Shown here in pieces: positions 33,025-45,085 of a stretch of 64,000 nucleotides of DNA. Below the pieces are notes generated by a model. That model was not told the DNA's origin, ran no database searches, and saw only the letters and a program-made list of their open reading frames with translations. Origin of the DNA: Prostheceraeus crozeri (lineage: Eukaryota; Platyhelminthes; Polycladida; Euryleptidae); NCBI GenBank assembly GCA_907163375.1, contig CAJQUW010005219.1, positions 62,001 through 126,000 on the forward strand. Direction: 5' to 3'. The position numbers were made by a program, and so were the translations under genes. Each line of letters starts with the position of its first letter. The stretch's first letter is position 1.

Positions 33025-34440
33025 AACCACATCAACTTTCTTTGTGCTTATTCCATTGATGCCTGCTCTGTCAATTTTATCATGCATATTGTAGTTGTAA
33101 TTCGGGGCTTCAATTTCAATGGAGCAATTTCTGATGCATGAAAACTTGAATTCTCCAATTTCCTCTGATGCTATATCCTACTTGTAGAAGCTACTTTGAC
33201 TGATTGGAACTATATTGAGGAAAAACAGAGGATTTGACCATTCTAACAAGATTGAACCAATCATTTGGTACGATCACATCCATTCTCTTTTTCGCTTTCT
33301 CAATAATGGCAGGAACGGAATCACATTCCATGTGTGTGTGTGTGTGTGTCCAGGGATCATGAATGTATGAGTTACCTTGCAAAGTATGTTGTTTCTGCCA
33401 GAAATTTAAGTATTGAAAGAACATGTCGATTTTTATTCCGTCCAGTACATGAATCAGAATACAATTTAAATTCTTTGATTTCTGGATTATTCTTCAACTT
33501 GTTGCAAATAAAATCATAGGCAAGATGCTATCTCATTTCCACCCCTCTTGGCAACATCTTGTGACCACATGTAGTAACAGAGGGACCATGTTTGTAATTA
33601 TATATTGTCAGGTTGCATACCCAGAGTTGTCGTTTGTAGAAGCTCTCAGAACAGCTCAAGTTCGGGGTGAAGGCACTTTTGAAGGTCATAACTTATCATT
33701 CCTAATCCCTTTCATTAGAACACCGCTGTTTGTCCTTCCTTTTTTGCTCACAAGCAGCTTCAGCTTCGTATAGGTGAAGTTAATGTTCCTCAGATCGGCT
33801 GTCGCCGGTTGCTTTAAACGTGTCACACGTATTGAAACTATCTGATTTCAACTTTGTGAACGATAGATAGGAGCATTCTTTGAACTTCATAATAACACTT
33901 CATAATACAAAACCCTTTTGAGATTGTTCATCTTTTCTACAAGCTTCCTCGTTATACAAAGAATACATCTCACTGATATTCAATTCAGGTGAAAGAAATA
34001 GCTTATCCGTCCTTTCTCTGCTGTAGTGACTTCGGTATAAAGGATAACTTTCAATGTGATCTCTGATTTTCTGATTCTCCTCATCAGGATCACGCCTAAA
34101 GCTGGGATGGAGTCCACGTTGATCGATTTTTATAATTCTTGCTTCATCTTCTCTGCGTTTTCGTGATATTGTACGAATTCTGGACTCGATCACCGTGCGC
34201 TTTCAGTTTTCTTTATTTTCCGTCCTTCTTCTTAATTTTCGATTCAGTAATACATCCCGATATAGATTGATCTTGTTCGTTGGCATTTAACTCATAAAAT
34301 TGACTAAAAATCTTTTCACATTGGATTTTGGATATCTTGTGATTGCAATAATCTTTACACGCAGCGGTCTGCAATTTTTTTGGCAACCTTTTTCTCACCA
34401 TTCCTTTTGGTATACTGACTCCATCCCATGATCTTTCCAT
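33025..34440 (-). pseudogene. DDE-like transposon protein of an unnamed widespread family (broken)
   Basis: Minus-strand order: a Cys-containing N-terminal segment (AACKDYCNHKISKIQCEKIFSQ), RGLHPSFRRDPDEENQKIRDHIESYP, SHYSRERTDKLFLSPELNI, then a core with KLYSDSCTGRNKNRH, a Thr-His run ending MECDSVPAIIEKAKKR, VIVPNDWFNLVR, and EFKFSCIRNC. This succession (conserved SD-x-C-x-G-x-N-K-N and H-M-E-C-D-S blocks) fits an uncharacterised protein family that is repetitive in insects and cnidarians. I recall it as transposon-derived but cannot give a superfamily name. Frame breaks at about 34200, 33900 and 33360; an internal portion is missing near 34200. Confidence 0.6.
33331..33349. repeat. (TG)n microsatellite inside the transposon gene
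   Basis: On the coding (minus) strand it is (CA)n, encoding alternating Thr-His directly before MECDS, where the family normally has a short Gly-His-Thr segment. Confidence 0.9.
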
Positions 34441-34952
34441 CTCTTGTTTTCTTCTCTTTTCCCTCTGCTTTGTCCTTTCACTGATCTCTTTTATCTGTTT
34501 TCTCTGATATTCTTATGCAGAATTACACTATCCTCGAATTCCCGATTTTCTGTGTCATTGTTTTCTAGATGACTAGTTCTTATAGCTACCATTTTTCCCG
34601 TTTGTCAATTTGGTGAGACATTTCAAAACATTTCCTGACTTTCAATCGGTAAAATAAGTGTCAAATAATGAAGCATTTCACATAAACAATGTCCTACATT
34701 CACTTTGACTTACTTTTTGGTCGAATATTCTGTTTAAGTTGAACATTTAACTTTTTAATTTATTGGATAGGTTGTTTTGACACGAAATTGGAGGTTATGC
34801 ACTTAGGTTGAAATGACACAACTGTATACCGATGAATGAAAATGGAATTTATTGTCGACAATTTCCCCCAAAGAATACTAGGATGCTGTTGTATCCAAAA
34901 ATAGTATTAGTTGAATTTTCGAAAAATGTCGCTTAGGTCACTTTGACACGAA

Positions 34953-35958
34953 TCTAAAGAATTTCGGCTACACAATCAAACATATATTTGTTTTTGGCAG
35001 TAAATGTGCGATAAATGCCATCCTTTATTTCTGATGATAAATGAAATATCAACGAAAAGTCTTCAGCCATTCATTTTTGATGATACATTTTTGCGGTGAT
35101 CCCTTTCTCGAAATGTTTCGTATTTCGGAACCACGTTCTTCCATTCTTGAGACAGAAACGTGTGATTTTGCCAATCACATTTCAGGACGATGGATCGCTC
35201 CCTCACATGATGTGTAACTGACTATCTCCGTCAACATTCAGGGTCAAGAATTAACAGTCTCCTTGTTTGCCCGCCTACAGATTTCCTGAGGTTCCGGGGT
35301 GACTCAAAGAACAGGTTTTATGAACGGTCTTCGAAGACATTGGAAAAGCTAAAGCAGACCATTTGTGACGAGATGAGTGCCGACGTCAACGCAAGGATTG
35401 CAAGAAGCTATTTAACACTGAAAAGACCAAGCGGTCAATTTGACCGCAATGCGTGAACTCTTTTTGATGTCAAAAGTTTCCATTTTGATGTAATATGGAT
35501 TGCTGATACTTATGCAATCGGTAGGGCCATATAGGAACACCACACATTTGTTTTCTTTACACCACGGATATCAAAGAAACTGCAACAGAATATTTGATCT
35601 ATACGTGCAAATGTTTTGACAGCCGATGACTTTATGAGATAATAGCCCTGCCAAATTCATTTCATTCCAGACTTAATACTGCATTACTATGATCGTCTCT
35701 TGATAAGCTCTTCTGTTCTGGAAATTAATGGCCAGAATAGAAATATATACAGAATTGAAATACTAAATTTGCTACACGAAAATGCATTTAGCAGTAGCAC
35801 AGAACCAGCGTGTGTATTTGCTACACAGCTTCATCCTTTTATAACTAAAAAAGATAGCGATCGACGTCGTCAGATAGACGTATTGCTGATCATCGATTGT
35901 TCAGTGAATGATAAAGTGACAACAGTAAAAGTAGAATTTTGCCAAAAATTATATTTAC
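34953..35958. other. No recognised gene
   Basis: AT-rich. A plus-strand open frame at 35700-35978 is antisense to the exon-like segment and is not considered coding. Confidence 0.4.
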
Positions 35959-36078
35959 CTGCCCATGTTATTCTTTGAAACTGATAGTGCACAGGAATTG
36001 AAAATTCATCGACAACAATGTAATCATCTCCTGCCGAAATAGCATCACTTTTTCCGCTGTGCTGGATACACATTTCAC
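35959..36078 (-). CDS. Exon-like segment, small domain family (member 3)
   Basis: A 120 nt segment between acceptor TTTTGTCATGCAG and donor GCAG|GTAAAT, entering in the same phase as members 1 and 2. It encodes EMCIQHSGKSDAISAGDDYI and VPVHYQF-like strands. Its exit phase differs from the other two. Function unknown. Confidence 0.4.
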
Positions 36079-37429
36079 CTGCATGACAAAATATTTTGGG
36101 ATGTGAAAATAACCACATCTAAGAAGAATGGATGATCATTTGCATTTTTTTACATACTGTCAATTAGCAATCATCCAATTGTGCTTAATTGTTTAGCTCT
36201 ATTTTTACTTAAAAATTGAAATTAAGCTACGAAGTAAGCAAAATCTAGAATGTTAAACATTGAAGCCACGAGTCTGTTTGTTTATCTGCAACAAAAAAAT
36301 CAGTCGTCATGACGCTTCCAAAGTACTCTGGAAGATATCTATCTTCCTTAAAATCATAGAAATGACAAATCTCATTTTGAAACGTCAGAAGATCTCGAAC
36401 TATTTGTTTTGTGAGCAAGTCGTTGTTTAGCGTTGTTCTTCAAAGCTAAACAAAAAATGCCTCAAGGCATCCTAATCACAAACAAAGATCATCCCTACAT
36501 GGTGCTTTATTCCATAATGTGAGGTGACAAATGTCATTTCTATCAGCAGAAGCTCGCAGCTATCTAGAAGTGCTATTGCATTTCTCTTCTGTAGATTAGT
36601 TGATTAATAGAAAAGCAACTCATCGGACTGCGGCTATTTGAATATAAATATAATCTTCTTGCTAGTCGAAAGTATCACTGGCTACTGCAGTGAAATCAGC
36701 GTTGTCAGAAAGCACTTATTCCCTAGGATTTGAACTCATACATTCAATCGCCGCGGAAAGCTTCAGCGATTTATATGAGCAGAGTCTCACTTGATTATGT
36801 CCAATTGACACCCTCGCACGGTAAGGGAGATGCCTTCTCATTTTCTGAAGAAAGAGAGAAAATAAACTCTCCCTGTGTCTTAGACCGAAGTCTTTGTTTT
36901 TAAAGGCATCAATTATCATCCCAACACACCGTCCACCACGGACTAAACTGACAAAATTTGTGGCGGACAAAGCATTGGAATTTTAATTGATTTTGTAGAA
37001 AAAGTATACTTTTCTATTCTTTCTTTCAAATAATCAATTTAGGATTTTCATTTTTATTTTATCTACCTGTCTTCAATTTGCCTGAAAAGCTTTGTGTGAT
37101 CGACCTGATTAATGAAATGATGGAAACTTTTATTTAAAAAAAGGGCTACAACACAAATTATTATTAGTCTGCTAATCTGTAACAGGTAATGCTCTTGTTG
37201 GAAGGACCGCATTAGCCTTGATGTTAGGTGTCATAACATCAGCTCAACAAATCTTTTTGGTTACATCAGCTCAGAAATCCTACCATGACACGAGTCCGAA
37301 AGTCATTCTTCACAAAATCTGAACAAAACAAGTTATTACTGAAAGTTAAGTAAATGAGTATTATACAGTAACAGAAAAATGAGAAGACTAAATAAAATAC
37401 ACAGTGCAAGCAAATCATATGAAGACAGG
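36079..37429. other. No recognised gene
   Basis: One minus frame of 84 codons (36716-36970) containing LVRGGRCVGMIID is of unknown nature. Otherwise AT-rich. Confidence 0.35.
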
Positions 37430-37694
37430 AGTTAATGAACAGTCACAGAAGTCATGCAAGTCAATCTTTGTCCGGTTGGACAAGTGCAGCTTCTTTGCCC
37501 AAATGGCCTCTTTCACTGTACACCTTCGTTTCCAATCGTCGGCTTTCGCTATCATCCTAATTTCCCCAGCGGTTATGCAATGTTCCGTTTCACCAGCCTG
37601 TTTGACCAGCTCGTATCTGTCGACGTCAAGCTCCGTGATTGATCGAATGTGTTCCTTTTGGCACTCGTCTGAGGCTAACGTGGCCCATCAAACA
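37430..37694 (-). pseudogene. Possible retroelement C-terminal remnant
   Basis: An open segment without ATG, clearly less AT-rich than its surroundings, reads KEHIRSITELDVDRYELV, then EHCITAGEI, DDWKRRCTVKEAIWAKKL and LSNRTKIDL. The H...W..R...EAI...NR pattern is like the stretch following a GIY-YIG domain in Penelope-like elements. An exon of a host gene is an alternative. Confidence 0.35.
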
Positions 37695-39180
37695 CTTGAA
37701 TATTGATAGACCCTCACTTTTCAAAAGTAATGAATGCTCTCCTACAGCATTTTTGCATGACCATCGTATTGAAAGCCGATACTTAAATCATGAATAAAAT
37801 ATCAACATTGTACAAACATCGTCAATTTGGTGCGTAAATTTGCTTAATGATTGTTCAACTTCTAATCACTTGCATTAGTATTCATCTACAACTTTTGTTA
37901 AGTAATCTCTTGTATTGTTCACTGTAGCCTATAGTAAAGAATAAGAGAATATAGTTCATTAACAGAAAAGCATATTTATAGTTCGAACAGAAAATATGTC
38001 AATTCGATCAAATGACATTTAAAAGCAGTCACTTAAGTTGATTTTCTTGTTTAGGAGGTTCAATGAGTTTGTTCCTCTCAATTACATTATTTAGCGGCAT
38101 TGCTTCAACGTCCAGCTGCAGATTGTACAGGATGCCCAAAAGCGAGCAATATAGGGAGGGGAATCGGTCGCTTTAAATTTAAAATAAATGTATAAATGAA
38201 TACTCGGAAACACATTCGGCATAGAACCTTCCTTCCAAGTGGCCGAGTTCTTCATTTTTCTCCCACTATCATTTTGTGCAGAATGCTTTGCAAGACTGCA
38301 GAGTATACATATTTTAAAAGTCATATGTTTGACCCGACCAATGCTTTGAACCAAGGTCTCCAGGACATAGACCGAGCACTCTACCAGAATCCACAGCGTA
38401 CGTTTGTTGATATATCGTCTCATACCTAAACTTATATTGCCGTCTGATACTGTGGTTGAACTCCAAGTGTTAAAGAAAGCCAAAGATTCATTCCTCTTCG
38501 ACCGAGTAGGTAGAGATCACATCATAGAAAACACCACTTAAATTGCATTAAATTGTCAATGTGAGTGTCATTAAAGGCAAAGCGTAGCTGCAAGTGATCA
38601 CTCATTTTCCGGAGAATGGCTGACATGATTTTCCGGTGTTATAGCCAGAAATTCTTCCACAGTGCGCGCGTTGGAAATCTCTTCATCAAAGAATTTAATT
38701 GCCAAAAGAAACTCAGAATCCTCGTTCAGCCTCTTCAGGGACACATCTCCATCCTACGATCCGGATCATTCTTGAACATGTACAAAACTTGTAATTTGTA
38801 GGGATGTAGATGTAACTTTTACCTCTACAGTAGGCCTACTATGCGCTGAAGACTGCTATGTTGCCTCTTAATATTCGTCTAGTCGATTGATGCGGAGTAC
38901 AAGTAGCCTCGCACTCTCTGACTTACTATGTGATGTCCGTGGACTTCCAAAGCGATGAACATTTACGATACTTCCTGACGCCTTGAAATTGTTCAAGAGT
39001 CCACTACCCTTGCCATGCGGAACTGGCTAATGTTCAGGATGTCCCCTATGGAATTCTGATAAAAATCTCAGTGAGAACATCTTTTACGACCACAAATATG
39101 AATGTTCGAAATGCTCTTCGAATGTCAACTCTTCTACCAAATGATGATCTCTCGACTGTGAGTTTCAATCACAGAATCAG
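37695..39180. other. No confident gene
   Basis: Open frames on both strands at 38091-38483 and 38616-38801 lack recognisable content. The last 300 bases may hold a degraded upstream part of the piggyBac remnant that follows. Confidence 0.35.
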
Positions 39181-39229
39181 TTGGTCTGTTCGTCCTGTCA
39201 TCGGTTGCCCAAGGAAGTTTCGTATCTTG

Positions 39230-39530
39230 AAGTGCTAATCATGGTAATTTCAGTGACTGAATGGCATAATAACCGAGTTGTTCTTAGTGCCTTAAACTTC
39301 ACAGCAGTTAGTCCTGAAACTTCCTGTCGTCACTTTTGCAGAAATAACAAAAGAAAAATCCGAGCGCGACCACCTCAATTCATTGAAACGTATAAGAAGT
39401 TGGTGGGCGGAGTCGATGCTCTTGACCAAAGTATCAATGCACACAGGACCCACATTCGTATTCAAAAGTGGTACTGGTCAATCTTTACATGAATCCTTGA
39501 TCTTTGTTGTATCAGCTTGTAGTACCCTTT
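39230..39530 (+). pseudogene. piggyBac-type transposase fragment
   Basis: Reads VTEWHNNRVVLSALNF, then RPPQFIETYKKLVGGVDALD, QSINAHRTHIR and KWYWSIF, the block following the catalytic core in piggyBac-like transposases (W-DN-V-L-S-N, P-I-Y-N-GGVD-D-Q, KWW). It does not closely resemble the element at 9341-11013, so it is a different family. No termini found. Confidence 0.75.
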
Positions 39531-40299
39531 GAACCAAAATATGAATGATGCGGGTCAGTTACTAAATTTTCGCCGGTCGTTAGTCCTTCCATTATTGTCT
39601 GATAATGTATGCATCTCAAGGATTCCAATTAGACAAAAAATGGGTCATGGCATCAAGAAGGACGAAAACTTACGCTGACTGCGTTGTTAAGTATGCCATT
39701 CTCAGACATGGTACCGCTGTTTATCATGCGATATTGTTTTACACCCAAGCGAGTGTTTTCAAAACCTTCATCTGCAATTATTTAGCCTTATTCAGCTTCT
39801 TTGCTCATGTACATGGACTCATATGGGATTAATAATCAATGTTTCTATTATTGAATGTAACGGTAGACATTCGCAATTAGATTTGCATGTATATACGTTT
39901 CACTGTGTATGAATAAATCTTTATTTGAATAGTTGTGAACAAAATGATATGTTCTGAATTTTGCTTTTAAACTTTTTAAATTCAATTGGAAAATAATCAT
40001 TCTAGCATGTAAACACTTTGATTAATTACAACTATCCTATATCATGATGAATTTTTTATTTCTACGAAGGTTCTATGACCTTGGGCTCTATTGGCTTAAT
40101 GATGTGGTCTAACATTCATTTGATAACTCAAAATGAGATTTGTCATCTTTACAATTTCGATTGCACTTTCAAGGCAGACATCTTGAGAAGGGACAAATGT
40201 GATAACTCGTATCCGCTAGTTTGCCAGAATTTCTCTTAAATACATGTATAATGAAAACGTCATGACAACTGATGATACTCACTGATGAGCTGACACTGA
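39531..40299. other. No recognised gene
   Basis: AT-rich; a plus frame 39605-39832 may continue the piggyBac remnant but is not recognisable. Confidence 0.35.
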
Positions 40300-40597
40300 T
40301 GTGACAACTAAGCCTACTCGCAAAAAAGCACCCTGGATGTTATTATCACCAATCAGAAATTCTATATAAACATCCACTTTGTGTCTCTCCTCTTGGTCGG
40401 TCTGATCATAAAGGTGTTTTCATTAAGAACGTGACTCATGATGCAGCTACTGCAGCCAAAGTTATAGTTCGCTCATATGCTTCTTCCTCTCCGGCTGAAT
40501 GTCGATCTCTTCTCAGCTCAATTGATTGGAGCCACTGCATTTCGCCTTGGGATGACATTGATATCAGTGTTGAATTGTTTGAACAATTTCTTCTTTA
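40300..40597 (+). pseudogene. CR1-like LINE, end of the endonuclease domain
   Basis: Plus-strand reading includes LDVIITNQKFYINIHFVSPL, then GRSDHKGVF with the terminal catalytic Asp-His of LINE endonucleases, and a linker (SIDWSHCISPWDDIDISV, LFEQFLLYND). The RT part resumes at about 42780 on the same strand. The intervening 2.1 kb is a Penelope-like element. Confidence 0.7.
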
Positions 40598-42731
40598 CAA
40601 TGATGAAAACATGCATAAATTTGTAAATCATTCATGTCGACATGTCACAGATAAATATGTACAAGAGATGCAACACTGCTAATGCTAAATAAGTTTGCAG
40701 CTAAAAAAAGTTCCTTCACGGTTCAATTGCTTGTTCAGACTAGGGTTATACTTTTTAATAAATAACGCCTCCATAATATTCAGTTCAAAATTATTGGACG
40801 CTTGTCCCAAGATTTTAAAGTTACTAGAGTTACAGCTACAGTTTAGCCTATGATCCGAGATCGCAGACATTTTTTGTCTATGTTCCTTGATTCTAGCATT
40901 CAAGTGTCTTAGAGTTCTATCAATATAAGTAGTGCGAGGATCAACCTCACAAGCATAACTATAACGACACATGACTTTAGAACCTTTGGAGTACGGTCTT
41001 TGTTCGAAAAATTTTCCTTAATTTTATTGCAGGTGAAAACCCATCTGATTTGTAACTCCTTGTCAATTTTACGAAAGATATTTTGTAATCTTTTTTTAAA
41101 ATAAACTGATTGAATACCAAAAAAAGGAATTTTTATTGTTTGAGTGTATGTTATGTCTTCCGTCTTGACATGGTCATTAAACTTTTTCTCTGAATAATTT
41201 TTAATAATGTTATTGATAAATTGCAACGGATATCCGTTGTTTCTAAAAATGTTGGTGAGTTTCTCCATTTCTTCATGAAACTTCTCCCAAGTGCAGCACA
41301 CTATGTATGCTCTATTTATCAGAGTGCTCAGTAGGCCTCTTTTCCACTGTATAGGACAGTTAGCCTTAAAATTCAAGATTAAACCCGTATATGTGGGTTT
41401 CCTATAAACAGAAGTGACTAGGCAGCTATCAGTGACATCCAGGCTGATGTCTAAGAAAGGTAAACTCTTCCCACCAACTTCAGCGTTGAACTTCATGTTG
41501 GGATGCCATGAGTTTAAATAACTAAAGAAAGATTCATGGTCATCATCCTGAAAGATTGCTAAAATGTCGTCAACATATCTCACGTAGAACTTCAGGTTCA
41601 TACGATTGGTGTTGAGGAAATGTGTTTCTAATTCACCCATAAATAGGTTACTAAGAGTGGGTGCTAGTGGGCTACCCATACTAAGACCGTCACATTAACG
41701 ATAAAGAGTGTTGTTAAAAGAGAAAATGCCTCCTGTCGCGAACTGCAACAGCTTTTTGAATGTGTTTCTACTAAAAGGAGGTTTTGACACATCGGAGTTG
41801 TAGTCTTTATCACAAGCTAGTTCGATGACCTCTTCTAGAGGAACGTTAGTAAAAAAGACTGACCACATCAAAGCTAACCAGTTTGGAATTTTCCTAGAAG
41901 TTATACTTATTAAGTCTATCTAGAAGATCCGTATTATTTAGAACAGAAAACTCGTTAGGAATAGCTTTGACAATAAATTGGTTGAGATATTTGGCTAAAT
42001 TATACTCAGCAGTACCGAAGCTAGCGACAATGTGTCGCAGAGGGACATTTTCCTTATGTACCTTAGCTGAGCCATATAATTTACCGCTACATGCTCCTTG
42101 AGGGGTAATAGAAGCAAAAACTTTTGGATCAATGGACCCTTTGACATGTTTGTTTAAAAAATATTTCGGTTTATTTTGTTGTTTAATAACCGGATGATCT
42201 AATAGTAGATCACTATGGTTGTACGGAATTGGTGTGAACTTGCTAGAGTCCTCAACTATATCGTTGAGTTTTTTCAAGTAGTCTTTGGAATTGATAACAG
42301 CAACACCGTTACCCTTATCAAAAGGGACGATTTTAATTTTGTCATTAGTTCTAAGAGACTTCACCGTTTCAATGTTGCGCTTCGCATATGCTGTTTTAGA
42401 GAAGTTTTTCATACGTTTGTTGTAATTTTATGCTAGAATCAAGGAACATAGTCAAAAAATGTCTGCGATCTCGGATCATAGGCTAAACTGTAGCTGTAAC
42501 TCTAGTAACTTTAAAATCTTGGGACAAGCGTCCAATAACTTTGAACTGAATATTATGGAGGCGTTATTTATTAAAAAGTATAACCCTAGTCTGAACAAGC
42601 AATTGAACCATGAAGGAACTTTTTTTAGCTGCAAACTTATTTAGCATTAGCAGTATTGCATCTCTTGTACATATTTATCTGTGACATGTCGACATGAATG
42701 ATTTACAAATTTATGCATGTTTTCATCATTG
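40598..42731 (-). mobile_element. Penelope-like element 2 with 301 bp inverted arms
   Basis: Arms 40598-40898 and 42431-42731 are reverse complements with very few differences. The left arm contains the last ~60 codons of the element's own gene and its 3' flank; the right arm is an inverted copy placed upstream. The whole unit interrupts a CR1-like LINE. Confidence 0.85.
40685..42430 (-). pseudogene. Penelope-like element 2: RT and GIY-YIG endonuclease
   Basis: Minus-strand motifs: IKIVPFDKGNGVAV, KLYGSAKVHKENVPLRHIV, a damaged SFDVVSLF-like block at about 41850-41885, MGSPLAPTLSNLFMGELE, RYVDDILAIF with both Asp, FLDISLDV and SVYRKPTYTG. The C-terminal part has DPRTTYIDRTLRHLNARIKEH (the Gly of YIG is Asp) and ends SLNKQLNREG. 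Frame breaks at about 41890, 41690 and 40950. The RT palm is otherwise whole. Distinct from elements 1 and 3. Confidence 0.9.
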
Positions 42732-42734
42732 TAA

Positions 42735-44570
42735 TCTATTATTAACCACCTCTTACGCTGTATTAATTTCTTCTTTCTTGTTTTGAAATATATTTTACTA
42801 AGACCTGTCGTGGCTAGCTCCTTCCCTCAAAGCCCTTTCTGATTGCGCGTGGTAATTTTTCGAAATTCCACCAACTACGCGAAAAATATCTTTTGTAAAG
42901 TACGAAAGCCAATAGAAGGTTGTATGCCAAATGTTCATTTTATTCTTCTTCAGACAGATGGAAGTGCATCAATTCACAAATAAAACCCAACTCATTCTGC
43001 CCTTCTCATATTGACACCGGCACTGCAGCTATGCTCATCAATGATGCGCTCGCTGATGTTTCGAAGCCGAGTAACATTCATGTATTCAAAGATTGGAACT
43101 GCTGCGATGAGTCACCTGATTTCTCGACTGTCAGTGAGGAGCATGTGATTCAATCAATTTTGAAAAGTAAGTCCAATTATAGTGGTCCGGATGGCTTAAC
43201 CGATTTCTTTTACCGGAAACTTGCTCATGCTCTTGTTTTTCCTCTGTCCTTGAGTTTTCATATTTGTCTGAAAAATGCTGTGTTTCCTAAAGTTTGGAAA
43301 TAAGCCAATATTGTGCCTCTTCCCAAAAGGAAAAGCACCGATTGTCGGCCTATTTATATTTTATCATTTCCGAGCAAAATCCTTGATAAAGTGGTCAAGG
43401 AACTGATCCTTTTGCTTTCACTCAATCATGATCTCGATACTCGACAGTTCGTATCAAATGGGTTTGGTGGTTGTACGAATGCGCTTATGTCCATAAGACT
43501 GTCAACTCTTGAACACATCATCCTAAGCTCCTCTGTCTGTGAATGTCCTAGCTCTGGATTATGAAAACTCCTACGAACTCCACTGATCACCTCACCCTTC
43601 TCGAACGGTGCAAAAAAATTGAATGTCGCCCACTTGTCATAAATAAAGATTGTATCTGATTTTCGTCTCGACCGTTAACAGAGAGTCTGTAAGAATGGTC
43701 TTAATACTCCATGAAAGCAAGTTACCAGTGGCGTTCCACAAGGATTGATCTTAGGACCCCTGCTCTTTATTCTGATGATCACTGACCTGACTGATAACAA
43801 GATTGCCACTTATGCTGATGACATCACCATCATTCATCTTCCTGAGAGCAACTCCCCTTCTGATTTGCAATCAGTGATTGATTCTTCTACCTCCTGGTCA
43901 TTGTCTAAAAACTTGTCATTAATGTCAAAAAGAACAAAATAATGAATGTCTATCTCCCGTTCTCATCAGTCTCTTACTCCTGTTCCTATCACAATTAATA
44001 GCAATTTAATTGAAAGTGTCTCTGTCTTGAATATTTTGGGTATTCCTTTTTCTGCTGATCTATCGTGGAATGCTCATTTTAACCATATGTTCAATAAATG
44101 TTGTCGAAGTTTGTCAACTGCGCATCGTGCATATTATAATTCCTGTGACCCATCTGTTATTTGGCAAGCACATATTAGTCTTGCATTTTTGTCGCATTAT
44201 TTTTTATTTTAGGGCGATCATCTGTGACTCGCGTGCGTCTCATTTTCTAAAACTTGAAAAGCTTGACCTTGTAGCCCGTCGTTGGGCTGGTGTTAGTGAT
44301 TTGCCGCCTCTACGCAGCATGTTGCAAAAGTCAGTTGTACGTCTCATCAGGATCATCGCGGTTAGCAAACATTCCCATCCCCTTTCTCAGTTTTTTTATT
44401 ATGAGAGACACTGTGTCAAGTGTCCGTCACCAACGTATTCATCTTCCTAAAGAAGAAAAGGTACTTTGTATAGAAACTCATTTGTCAAATTTTCTTCATT
44501 CTCTTGATGTCTGATGCTGCAACCTGTCATGTATCGCTTTTGTATTGACAATAAAGCCTCATAATTATCA
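42735..44570 (+). pseudogene. CR1-like LINE reverse transcriptase and C-terminus
   Basis: From about 42810: WLAPSLKALSD, a linker, VIQSILKSKSNYSGPDGL, FPLSLSFHICLKNAVFPKVW, IVPLPKRKSTDCRPI, SKILDKVVKEL. Then a damaged central palm and GLILGPLLFILMITDL, followed by ATYADDITII with both Asp. The C-terminus (LGIPFSADLSWNAHF, RRWAGVSDLPPL) is typical of CR1/L2-like LINEs. Frame breaks at about 43305, 43565-43745, 43942 and 44200. A polyadenylation-like AATAAAG at 44550 lies near its end. Confidence 0.85.
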
Positions 44571-44839
44571 TAAGAGTAGAAATAGAAATATACTGCGTGT
44601 CAGAAAAAGTTAACACTTGTCATTATTAATCCTTGACTAATCAATGACAGCAGTTCAATTTCTAAGTCGATCTTACTCTCAAACCAATTTCTATGCGTCT
44701 TTTCTTGCATAACCATATGAAGATATCGTTCACCCGCTTACACAAGATCAACGTTTGTATAAGTTTAAGCATCGCATGATTACAAATTATGCTGTCTTTT
44801 TGACATTAGGCGTAACTGCATGAAGAAGCAAAAAAGATC

Positions 44840-45085
44840 GATTCGCAAAATGTATGGCTACAGAAATGATTCACTGTGGACGGAGCATGCGTAGTGCTGG
44901 TAAAGAATTGAATGTATCGCTTGTCGGCTAACTCTTAAGAATTGGTGGGTGCGTTGGTGCGAAGAAGGAAAAGTTGCAAGACAGGAAGGATTTGAAAGAC
45001 AAATGAAAACAAATAGAGTCACAGATTAAAAGCTCATTATTGCAGCGATGAGAAATCGGCTATCTCCTAAAAAATTCTCCATTAA
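44840..45085 (+). pseudogene. Tc1-like transposase 3, N-terminal part
   Basis: Reads ATEMIHCGRSMRSAGKELNV, a helix-turn-helix of Tc1 type, then NWWVRWCEEGKVARQEG-like and AAMRNRLSPKKFSIKT segments in two frames. The fold-back insertion follows. Confidence 0.55.

Larger units (their letters stand above)
32481..34952 (-). mobile_element. DNA transposon with 26 bp inverted termini and subterminal repeats
   Basis: The first 26 bases (TTCGTGTCAAAGTGACCTAA...) are exactly inverted at 34927-34952. Copies of a TTAGGTYnnnnTGACAC-type word lie at about 32667 and 32703 on the left and 34767, 34801 and 34933 on the right. Between them is a degraded gene for a DDE-like protein. Flanks give no convincing target duplication, so the superfamily is left open. 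Confidence 0.8.

Noticed and set aside
33025-33175. Open segment as a host exon related to the exon-like family
   Set aside because: It lies inside the 32481-34952 transposon and continues its protein in order.
36716-36970. 84-codon minus frame as a host gene
   Set aside because: No splice context, no known motif and no start context; could be chance.
38091-38483. 130-codon minus frame
   Set aside because: Low-complexity mix of residues without a domain; the plus strand also has overlapping open frames.
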